A stretch of 12,946 nt of DNA, from contig CANPET010000025.1 of assembly GCA_947573465.1 (NCBI GenBank), positions 1 through 12,946 of the forward strand. The letters are read 5' to 3'. Positions 7,498 through 12,946 of this stretch are shown piece after piece. The translations under genes and the position numbers were made by a program. The stretch's first letter is position 1. Each line of letters begins with the position of its first letter. Below the pieces are notes generated by a model. That model was not told the DNA's origin. It did not search any database and saw nothing but the letters and a program-made list of their open reading frames with translations. This DNA is from an uncultured Eubacterium sp. (lineage in GTDB: Bacteria; Bacillota; Clostridia; Lachnospirales; Lachnospiraceae).

Positions 7498-8196
7498 ATG
7501 AAAATTGCAATTGTAGATGATGAGCAAAAATGGAGAGATTTAGTAACAGAAGTAGTCAGAAAGTATACATATGAATCAGATGAAATAGAAGAGTTTGACT
7601 CGGGAGTTACGTTTTTGAAGAAAAACAGAAAATACGATATTGTATTAATGGATATTGAAATGCCTGAAATGGACGGATTTGATACAGCAATGCATTATAA
7701 AATCCAATTTCCAGAAAGTACAATTATTATTCTGACAACACATTTGGAATGTGCGAGAAAAGGATATCTGGTGGATGCTTTCCGGTATGTAGATAAGACA
7801 AAAATGGATGAAGAACTAGGTGAGGCATTTGAAAAAATAAGAGAGATGGAGAATGAAAAGAATTATTTTATGACTATAAGAGAGGGGGAAGTTATAAAGA
7901 ATATATCTGTAAAGGATATTTTTTATATAGAAGCAAGGGGAAAAGGTTCTAAAATATATACAGTAGATAAGTGTTATATAAGCAATGAAAAGCTTGGAGA
8001 GTTAGAGAGTGAATTGGAAGGGTATGGATTTTTTAGATGTCATAAATCGTTTTTGATTAATTTAAATGCTGCGGATTATATGAATAAAGAGTTCGTATTT
8101 TTTTCAAATAATCAGAAAGCTTGTATTAGTGCAAGAAAGTTTGTGGAAACAAAAAAGAAGTATATTGCAACAAAGAAAAAGTATGCATCAATGTAG
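7498..8196 (+). CDS. AgrA-like LytTR-family response regulator
   Basis: A 232-residue cytoplasmic transcription factor. The receiver domain (1-118) has the acidic pair D7/D8, phospho-acceptor D52 in VLMDIEMPEMDGFD, T80 and K100. The LytTR DNA-binding domain (about 125-225) shows KDIFYIEARGKGSKIY (139-154), GFFRCHKSFLINL (177-189) and a lysine-rich tail KKKYIATKKKY. LytTR proteins bind two direct 9-base repeats about two helical turns apart near target promoters. The gene lies two bases after the kinase stop (TAAGGATG), so it is co-translated, and a strong terminator follows at once. The best candidate target is the promoter 50 bases further on, which carries a direct repeat over its -35. That link is inferred from position. 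Confidence 0.9.
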   Translation: MKIAIVDDEQKWRDLVTEVVRKYTYESDEIEEFDSGVTFLKKNRKYDIVLMDIEMPEMDGFDTAMHYKIQFPESTIIILTTHLECARKGYLVDAFRYVDKTKMDEELGEAFEKIREMENEKNYFMTIREGEVIKNISVKDIFYIEARGKGSKIYTVDKCYISNEKLGELESELEGYGFFRCHKSFLINLNAADYMNKEFVFFSNNQKACISARKFVETKKKYIATKKKYASM

Positions 8197-8222
8197 AAAA
8201 AACGACGTTCGCGTCGTTTTTT
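8197..8222. terminator. Strong intrinsic terminator after the response regulator
   Basis: A-tract and CGACG (8197-8207), TTCG loop (8208-8211), then CGTCG and six T (8212-8222): a perfect 11-bp stem that should work in both directions. It begins on the base after the stop codon. Confidence 0.9.
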
Positions 8223-8240
8223 CATATGTTTGTGGCAAAG

Positions 8241-8265
8241 GGGTTGACGAGTGTAGAAAGGGTTG
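8241..8265 (+). repeat. Direct repeat of GGGTTG over the promoter, possible LytTR regulator site
   Basis: GGGTTG occurs at 8241-8246 and 8260-8265, each preceded by an A-rich run (AAAG and GAAA). Start-to-start distance is 19 bases. The first copy overlaps the -35 and the second ends just before the -10. LytTR sites are usually paired 9-base repeats 21-22 bases apart, so the spacing is slightly short and the assignment is tentative. Confidence 0.3.
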
Positions 8266-8272
8266 GTATACT
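8244..8272 (+). promoter_or_regulatory. Strong sigma-A-type promoter for the secreted-protein/transporter operon
   Basis: TTGACG (8244-8249), exactly 17 bases, TATACT (8267-8272), with TGG directly before the -10 (extended -10 TGn). This is the closest match to consensus in the window. Transcription would start near 8279, giving a leader of about 44 bases. Confidence 0.8.
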
Positions 8273-8281
8273 CAATTCCGT

Positions 8282-8295
8282 TTCAAAGCTTTGAA
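8282..8295. promoter_or_regulatory. Perfect 14-base palindrome in the leader
   Basis: TTCAAAGCTTTGAA is self-complementary and starts a few bases after the predicted transcription start, where a repressor operator would act. No RNA loop can form without unpairing the centre, so a DNA operator is more likely than an RNA hairpin. Confidence 0.4.
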
Positions 8296-8322
8296 TAAAA
8301 AATAATTGAAGAGGAGCAAAAA

Positions 8323-8853
8323 ATGAAAAAATCAGGAATTATATGTTTATTGGTGATGTCTTGCATAGCAATTAATTGTAGAGTTGTGAGTGCACAATCA
8401 ATTACTATTGAGAAAACCAAAGGGAAATATACATATCGAGCTACATTGACAACATCGGAAGAACCTTTAACAAAGCGACCTATTTATAGCAGTCAAGCTG
8501 CACACAAAAAAGGAACAACTACAACAATTGGAGTAGAAGAAGCAAAAACAACTTCCACATCGGCATCTGTAGACGTAACGGCAGGATTTGATTTTATTGA
8601 TAAATTGGAAGTTAAATTAGGTGTGACGCAATCGTGTTCATATACTGTTTCAACATCGGTTTCATATACATTGAAGAAGGAGAGGTCAGGAAAATATCGA
8701 ATTGAGGTTTGGTATCCGGGAAAGGTTGAAACATTAAAATTGAAAAAGAGACTCAAGGATAGCCGAACGTATGGTAATGCTATTATTCGAACCTCAAAGT
8801 ACACACCAATAAAAAATGGTCAGTATAAAAAATTAGTGAGATATGCTGACTGA
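8323..8853 (+). CDS. Small Sec-exported Ser/Thr-rich beta protein, family not recognised
   Basis: A 176-residue precursor. Residues 1-24 are a signal peptide (MKKSG start, hydrophobic core 6-18, VVSA cleavage site), leaving about 152 residues. Residues 65-115 alternate Ser/Thr with hydrophobics (TTTTIGV, TTSTSASVDVTAGF, CSYTVSTSVSYTL), predicting long amphipathic strands around a short acidic/hydrophobic segment (FIDKLEVKLGV, 91-101). Residues 118-172 are strongly basic with YRIEVWYPGK at 125-134. One Cys (C105) remains in the mature form. The strand pattern recalls the membrane-inserting hairpins of aerolysin-type pore formers, but this is pattern resemblance only. There is no double-glycine leader and no lactococcin-972 signature. 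GAGGAG lies 7 bases before ATG. It is the first gene of the operon and the likely effector of the locus. Confidence 0.75.
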   Translation: MKKSGIICLLVMSCIAINCRVVSAQSITIEKTKGKYTYRATLTTSEEPLTKRPIYSSQAAHKKGTTTTIGVEEAKTTSTSASVDVTAGFDFIDKLEVKLGVTQSCSYTVSTSVSYTLKKERSGKYRIEVWYPGKVETLKLKKRLKDSRTYGNAIIRTSKYTPIKNGQYKKLVRYAD

Positions 8854-8898
8854 CAGTAAGAAATAGGTGATTATCAATCATGTTTAAAAAATATGACA

Positions 8899-8925
8899 TT
8901 ACTTGTCCCTTATAGGGGCAAGTAA
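8899..8925 (+). promoter_or_regulatory. Intercistronic stem-loop without U-tract
   Basis: Arms 8899-8910 and 8914-8925 form a 12-bp stem with one G-U pair and a 3-base loop. The following bases (AATTACCTG) lack a T-run, so it is a weak terminator at best. It may instead stabilise the upstream message and lower expression of the transporter genes relative to the secreted protein. Confidence 0.6.
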
Positions 8926-8964
8926 ATTACCTGTGTAATAAGTAGTTATTATGAAGAAAGGAAG

Positions 8965-8987
8965 CGCCATAAAAGTTATTTATGGTG
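8965..8987 (+). promoter_or_regulatory. Stem-loop just upstream of the preferred lipoprotein start
   Basis: Arms 8965-8973 and 8979-8987 form a 9-bp stem (one G-U) with loop AGTTA. It ends 11 bases before the ATG at 8999 and covers much of the ribosome entry region, so it could limit translation. If the ATG at 8951 is used instead it lies inside the gene. Confidence 0.35.
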
Positions 8988-8998
8988 TGAAAATTTAT

Positions 8999-10012
8999 AT
9001 GAGAAAAAAAGTAATCAGAACCTTTTTATTATGCATAATAGTTATTACTTTTAATACTGGATGCGTTAATGATAATGTTACAAAGCAAAAAGAATTAAAT
9101 GTGATGGAAGGATTAAGTGAAGAAGAAATAATAGTATTTAGTCCTAATGCTCATTTTAAAATTTATGATGAAATCTCGAAGCAAAGACAGTTTTATGTGG
9201 ATGTAGTTACTACAAAGAACATAGATAAAGAAAAACTGTCTGTTAAAGTGGATGCAGGAGTTTCTTATAAATATAGTATAGAACAGATAGAGAATGAAGT
9301 AATGGATTTCAATGTATATCTTAAATATATTGGAAAAAGTGAAGAAGTTGAAAGATTAAAAAAAGATGATTACTCTAATTATGAATATAAGCTTCAAAAA
9401 TATGAAGAAGAATTTAAGAAAAGAAAAATAAAAAAAATATTACATTATAGAGTTTATGTTACTATAACTCAAATATATGATGATACTAAAATAGATTTGA
9501 TTGATGTAAAATATAATAATAAAACATATAGCATAAATGTTGGAAATATAGAAATTTATAGTGATAGTGAGTTAGTCAATGGTGAAAAGGGAATTAATAT
9601 GATGACCATTGCGTCATCTGAAGTAAAGGTTCAGAAAAATAATGATGGAATTGAAAATTATACGGACCCACAAGTTTTTAAAACCAAAGAGAGAATAACG
9701 ATAAAGGATATTCGGTTACTTAATACTAGACACAAAATTGATAAATGCAGTTTTACAATTGAAAATTCAGATTATTCTGTTGAGCAGGAATGGAATGGCG
9801 AGAAAATGGATATACAGAAAGGCTCAACGGTTGGAGTGAACCTTAATATTACTAATTCGGAAATAAAGAAACATTATGAATTCCAAGGAAACGAGTATGT
9901 TATTATCGAATACGAATATAAAAATAAGAATTATTGTACTTATTGGGAAGTTAATTTTGATTCATTATTAACCGGATATGAATTATGTGTATATTTAGGA
10001 GCAAATTTGTAA
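8999..10012 (+). CDS. Probable lipoprotein of unknown function
   Basis: From ATG 8999 the product has 337 residues and opens with a classic export signal: MRKKVIRT, hydrophobic core 9-18, then NTGC with C22 as the likely lipidated residue. Asn at -3 is not the usual lipobox residue, so lipidation is probable but not certain. An in-frame ATG at 8951 would add 16 basic residues but has no ribosome site; I prefer 8999, though its site (GGTG) is also weak. The rest is highly charged and probably beta-rich, with a Lys/Glu-rich helical stretch at about 111-147 and Cys at 250, 313 and 330. I recognise no family. Its place between the secreted protein and the transporter genes suggests an envelope immunity or substrate-binding role (inference). 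The next gene starts two bases after this stop codon. Confidence 0.7.
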   Translation: MRKKVIRTFLLCIIVITFNTGCVNDNVTKQKELNVMEGLSEEEIIVFSPNAHFKIYDEISKQRQFYVDVVTTKNIDKEKLSVKVDAGVSYKYSIEQIENEVMDFNVYLKYIGKSEEVERLKKDDYSNYEYKLQKYEEEFKKRKIKKILHYRVYVTITQIYDDTKIDLIDVKYNNKTYSINVGNIEIYSDSELVNGEKGINMMTIASSEVKVQKNNDGIENYTDPQVFKTKERITIKDIRLLNTRHKIDKCSFTIENSDYSVEQEWNGEKMDIQKGSTVGVNLNITNSEIKKHYEFQGNEYVIIEYEYKNKNYCTYWEVNFDSLLTGYELCVYLGANL

Positions 10013-10013
10013 A

Positions 10014-10811
10014 ATGAAAAATAAAATCTTTTTAGCAATTATTGGGGTTATTATTTATTTGATACCCATTGTAACAGTTATATTGGTATCAAATGAAGAA
10101 ATAAAGAAATATCAAACGCCTAAAATGGAGTTTGTTGACTATGCCTATGGTGAAATATTTCAAGTAGAGCAAAAAGATGTTCGTGAGAATATTGTAGTTA
10201 ATGCAACCGCAATACTGGACGATACGATTGCAATTCCAACAAACGGTAATACAATATGGATTGTAGATGAAGGAGAAGAAATAAAAAAGAGCCAAACAAT
10301 TGGATATTGTAATGGTGTTTCAATCAAAGGACAAAAGAATGGAATTGTTAAAAAAATTGAAAGTAATTACATTGTTTTAAAAACCTTTGAAAATATCATG
10401 TGGGAAACACAAGTATCAGAAGAGAAAGTAAGATATTTCAATGAAAGCCTTTATGATAGAAGTGGAAATAAATTAGAAATTTGTTCAATATCAAATAAAG
10501 TTAATGATGGAAAAGTCACAATTCGATTTAAAATAGAAAATGTAATAGGGAAATGTGGACAGAAACGAAATAAAATGAGATTGTATACTGGAAACGCTTT
10601 TAAAAATGTTCTAACGGTTAATAAAAAATGTGTTGTAAATAAAAATGGAAACTATTATGTAAGAATAGTAGATTCACATGGAGTGTTTCAATATGAACAA
10701 CAAGTGGATGTTGGATTTGAAAGTGATGGGATAATATGTGTTACAGGCTTAGAGGAAGGTGAGTTTTGTGATGGTGGATTTTCAGAATATATTGGTTCAA
10801 AATCTGAATAA
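10014..10811 (+). CDS. Short MacA/HlyD-like membrane fusion (adaptor) protein
   Basis: A 265-residue protein anchored by one N-terminal helix (5-25, MKNK start). Residues 70-115 look like a biotinyl-lipoyl-like hybrid domain: IAIPTNG, VDEGEEIKKSQTIGY (84-98), then VSIKGQKNGIVKKI (102-115), the two halves typical of adaptor proteins. Residues 200-255 match the adaptor C-terminal barrel: VVNKNGNYYVRIVD (207-220), VDVGFES (231-237), and VTGLEEGEFC (243-252) like the usual GL-x-x-GE/D-x-V ending. Only a few residues separate the lipoyl halves, so the long coiled-coil hairpin of Gram-negative adaptors is missing, as expected without an outer membrane. AGGAG about 11 bases before ATG. It should pair with the downstream ATPase and permease, as in YknXYZ or MacAB systems. 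Confidence 0.65.
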   Translation: MKNKIFLAIIGVIIYLIPIVTVILVSNEEIKKYQTPKMEFVDYAYGEIFQVEQKDVRENIVVNATAILDDTIAIPTNGNTIWIVDEGEEIKKSQTIGYCNGVSIKGQKNGIVKKIESNYIVLKTFENIMWETQVSEEKVRYFNESLYDRSGNKLEICSISNKVNDGKVTIRFKIENVIGKCGQKRNKMRLYTGNAFKNVLTVNKKCVVNKNGNYYVRIVDSHGVFQYEQQVDVGFESDGIICVTGLEEGEFCDGGFSEYIGSKSE

Positions 10812-10848
10812 AGATGCTAAATGATTGTAAAAGAATTGGAAGAAAGAT

Positions 10849-11511
10849 ATGGGCGATATAAAAAATATTGATATAAAATTGTGTAATATAACAAAAAATT
10901 TTGGAGATAGACAAATATTAAAAAATATTAATTTAAATATAAAAAATGATAGTTTTATTTCGATATTAGGGAAATCAGGAGCAGGAAAATCAACATTACT
11001 CAATATTGTAAGTTTAATTGAATCATATTCTACAGGAAAATTTAGATTTAATGGAGAGAATATTATGAGAAAAAAGGATTATGTTGATTTACGTAGAGAG
11101 TTTATAGGGATTATCTTTCAATCATATAATCTAATATCTAGTTTAACTTGCGAAGAAAATATTATCCTCCCTTCAATTTATTCGAATGTTAATGTTGACA
11201 AAATGTATTATGATAAATTGATTGAGGAATTAGGGTTGAAAGAAATCATAAAAAAACCTGTATATGTGTTAAGTGGTGGAGAGAAACAAAGGGTTGCGGT
11301 TGCAAGAAGTCTTATTAATAATCCAAGTTTGATTATAGCAGATGAGCCTACTGGAAATTTGGACAAGGAGAACAAATGGAATGTATTTAACATTCTTAAA
11401 AGAGAATATAATAGAGGTAGAGCAATCCTTATTGTTACACATGATGAAGAATTGGCAGAGAAAGGTAAAAGTAAATATATTCTGAGTAAGGGAATACTAT
11501 ATGAAAACTAA
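10849..11511 (+). CDS. ABC transporter ATP-binding protein, MacB/LolD class
   Basis: A 220-residue cytoplasmic ATPase with every catalytic element intact: Walker A GKSGAGKST (41-49), Q-loop Q91 in IIFQSYNLI, signature LSGGEKQRVAVARSL (141-155), Walker B LIIADEPTGNLD (161-172) and H-loop H198 in VTHDEE. The GNLD after Walker B and the QSYNLI Q-loop are typical of the LolD/MacB/FtsE class that works with FtsX-like permeases by mechanotransmission rather than by moving substrate through the membrane. GGAAG precedes the ATG at 10849 by about 8 bases. Its last 11 bases overlap the permease start, so the two are translationally coupled. Base composition is strikingly A+T-rich: I count 9 G/C in bases 10861-10920. 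Confidence 0.93.
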   Translation: MGDIKNIDIKLCNITKNFGDRQILKNINLNIKNDSFISILGKSGAGKSTLLNIVSLIESYSTGKFRFNGENIMRKKDYVDLRREFIGIIFQSYNLISSLTCEENIILPSIYSNVNVDKMYYDKLIEELGLKEIIKKPVYVLSGGEKQRVAVARSLINNPSLIIADEPTGNLDKENKWNVFNILKREYNRGRAILIVTHDEELAEKGKSKYILSKGILYEN

Positions 11512-12676
11512 AAAAATACTAAAACATAGTATAATGATGTTAAAAAAAAATAAGAGGTTATATGTTAATTTGGTTGTTGTATTGACTCTTTCCTTTGCAT
11601 TTTCTTTAGGAATGATGTTATATTTTGATGGAAAAATTTTTAACGACAATAAAGAAATAATATCGAAACCAGAAGAATTGATTACAATATCTAATCCTAA
11701 TGAAAAACAAATGCTATCAATAAAAAAGGAAATAGATAAAAATAGTGCAGCAGTTTCATACGATTATTATATGCAGGGGATAAGAAAAAACGAAATTGAT
11801 TTTGAAATATATGCTATACCATCAAATTTAAAGCATTTATATTTGGATGATACATCGTATGTAAATATTAATGGGAAAGATGATATTTTTAATTTAGGAG
11901 ACGATGAAATTTATGTATACAGAGAGTTTTTTGATATATATAAAGATTTGAAATATATAGAGTTACCAATAAAATTAAAAAAGGGAAAGCAAGTAATAAA
12001 AAGATATAAAATAAAAGGATATTTTGATTTAGAAGGTAGAGATTCTGATTATGATACAAACGAAATAGTGTATGATAAAGAGTCAGGAGAATATCAAGGA
12101 AGGACATCTGTAATAATTAAAAAATCAGAAGATATTGATTTTTATATAGAAAATACAGCTACTATTATTTATACTAAAAGTCAAGAAAGAATAATGAATT
12201 TATTAAATATGTATAATATTGAATATAATGCTCCTATTTTGTGGAAGAATAGCATAAATGAAGAAATCAAAAATACAAGAATAATGGAATGTATATTAAT
12301 TGTTATCCTTTATGTGTTATTAGGCATTAATATACAGAGTATTGCAGCCAATACATTGGAAAAAAGAAAATATGAAATTGGTGTACAAAGAACAATCGGA
12401 GCGAAGAAAAGAGATATTATTTTTCAATTTATTATAGAAAGTGGAATAGTTACAGGGCTATCTTTAATAATATCTTCTTATATTAATTTAATAATAAGTT
12501 GTGGTTATAAATTATGGAATTATTATTTTCATAATAGAGAAGTAACAATTTACATGTCAGATAGTTCAATAGTAGTTTTTTTGATAATGTGTATTTCGAT
12601 GGTGATTTTTACAAATTATATTTTTGCTAAAGAGGTATTAAATGTAGAGGTAATAAAGTATTTAAAAGAGGGTTAA
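11501..12676 (+). CDS. FtsX-like (MacB-type) ABC transporter permease
   Basis: A 391-residue membrane protein with MacB topology: one N-terminal span (about 20-42), a large extracellular domain (about 43-260), then three spans (about 263-284, 311-335, 355-377). The cytoplasmic segment LEKRKYEIGVQRTIGAKKRDI (286-306) is the diagnostic FtsX coupling region, and the tail NVEVIKYLKEG matches the usual (P)-x-E-A-L-R-x-E-like ending. It is a single-unit permease and should dimerise with two copies of the ATPase. The extracellular domain is the expected contact for the adaptor and substrate. It overlaps the ATPase gene by 11 bases, the tightest coupling in the operon. Related complexes export peptides, antibiotics or protect the envelope; the substrate here is probably the secreted protein encoded upstream or a foreign peptide (inference). 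Confidence 0.9.
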   Translation: MKTKKILKHSIMMLKKNKRLYVNLVVVLTLSFAFSLGMMLYFDGKIFNDNKEIISKPEELITISNPNEKQMLSIKKEIDKNSAAVSYDYYMQGIRKNEIDFEIYAIPSNLKHLYLDDTSYVNINGKDDIFNLGDDEIYVYREFFDIYKDLKYIELPIKLKKGKQVIKRYKIKGYFDLEGRDSDYDTNEIVYDKESGEYQGRTSVIIKKSEDIDFYIENTATIIYTKSQERIMNLLNMYNIEYNAPILWKNSINEEIKNTRIMECILIVILYVLLGINIQSIAANTLEKRKYEIGVQRTIGAKKRDIIFQFIIESGIVTGLSLIISSYINLIISCGYKLWNYYFHNREVTIYMSDSSIVVFLIMCISMVIFTNYIFAKEVLNVEVIKYLKEG

Positions 12677-12791
12677 TAAAGATACTCTGTAATCTGGACA
12701 CGATAAGAGGAAGATATCCTAGAAAATGGACACACCAGAAGTGATGCGGATGTTAAAAAGTTTTAATATTATTAGGTTGAGAATGGAATGA
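12677..12791. other. Non-coding stretch with possible insertion-sequence scar
   Basis: No convincing gene. TGGACAC occurs twice in direct orientation (12695-12701 and 12727-12733) flanking an AGGAAGATATCCT near-palindrome (12708-12720). TGGACAC-type ends occur in IS3-like elements of Clostridia as far as I recall, so a degraded element end is possible, but no transposase reading frame is present. Confidence 0.2.
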
Positions 12792-12797
12792 AAAATA

Positions 12798-12864
12798 CAT
12801 AATAAGAGAAAGGCAGCCTCAGAATTTAGAAAACTAATTCTGGGGCTGCCTTTCTCTTATTATG
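12798..12864. terminator. Very long hairpin, likely terminator of the transporter operon
   Basis: Arms 12798-12826 and 12836-12864 form a 29-bp stem with a single G-U pair and a 9-base loop; three more pairs follow after one mismatch. The core AAAGGCAGCC/GGCTGCCTTT with a T-rich 3' arm is typical of intrinsic terminators, and the near-symmetry should stop transcription from both sides. The length is unusual and would also suit a small mobile repeat. Confidence 0.75.
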
Positions 12865-12892
12865 CATTGCTTATTAGATGTCGAATAAAAGT

Positions 12893-12908
12893 GTTTTTAT
12901 ATAAAAAC
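12893..12908. repeat. Perfect 16-base AT-rich palindrome
   Basis: GTTTTTATATAAAAAC is self-complementary, in otherwise featureless AT-rich sequence that runs to the window edge. It may be an operator or promoter element for a gene outside the window; nothing else is readable here. Confidence 0.3.
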
Positions 12909-12946
12909 AGATTCAAAATTTCAAATTTCTATCAAAATAAGAATGC

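Noticed and set aside
8223..8322. Hidden agrD-like peptide gene
   Set aside because: No open frame with a ribosome site and an amphipathic-Cys-acidic layout; the stretch is filled by promoter and leader.
8323..8853. Lactococcin-972 family bacteriocin
   Set aside because: The operon layout is similar, but the short length, Trp/Tyr/Gly-rich pattern and WxYG-like motifs of that family are absent.
8868..8880. TGATT-ATC-AATCA small hairpin after the secreted-protein gene
   Set aside because: A 5-bp AT-rich stem is too weak to stand out in sequence of this composition.
12726..12791. 21-codon open frame starting MDTPEVMRM
   Set aside because: No well-placed ribosome site, no recognisable product, and it overlaps repeat-like sequence; chance is the simpler explanation.

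Overview
The window reads as chromosome of a low-GC Gram-positive anaerobe, most likely a gut or rumen Clostridia member (Lachnospiraceae-like). This is inferred from AT-rich coding, AGGAGG-type ribosome sites, sigma-A-type promoters, a BspA-like leucine-rich-repeat surface protein with a Thr/Glu/Pro linker, a GHKL kinase with a LytTR regulator, and a PurF-like protein beginning MGGFFG. No species can be named from sequence alone. All genes found lie on the + strand.

Bases 1-2543 are an accessory, defence-flavoured segment. It holds the 3' part of an AbiEi antitoxin gene (cut by the window edge), its AbiEii nucleotidyltransferase toxin partner starting on the next base, a frameshifted remnant of an AAA-type ATPase gene whose break falls in the Walker A motif, a GIY-YIG nuclease-domain protein of the COG3680 type, and a 77-residue cysteine-rich protein.

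Bases 2544-6141 hold two independent genes. The first is an amidophosphoribosyltransferase paralogue that keeps the PRPP loop and the Fe-S cysteines but has Gly in place of the glutaminase nucleophile Cys. After a terminator-like hairpin comes a secreted BspA-like LRR protein with a second, PQG-containing beta-rich C-terminal domain.

Bases 6142-12676 look like one regulated export or toxin locus. An extended -10 promoter drives an AgrC-like GHKL histidine kinase and an AgrA-like LytTR response regulator, closed by a strong hairpin terminator. The strongest promoter in the window follows (TTGACG, 17 bases, TATACT, with a 19-base-phased direct repeat and a 14-base palindrome in the leader). It drives a small Sec-exported Ser/Thr-rich protein of unrecognised family. 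After a stem-loop without a U-tract come a probable lipoprotein, a short MacA/HlyD-like adaptor, a MacB/LolD-class ATPase and an FtsX-like permease, tightly packed. The organisation suggests a two-component-controlled secreted effector (bacteriocin- or toxin-like) with a MacAB/YknXYZ-style transporter for immunity, export or envelope protection. No AgrB/AgrD pair is present, so the signal is unknown. The transporter genes are visibly richer in A+T than the rest, which suggests separate acquisition.

Bases 12677-12946 are non-coding as far as I can see: a possible insertion-sequence scar, a 29-bp stem hairpin that probably ends the operon, and a 16-base palindrome near the right edge.
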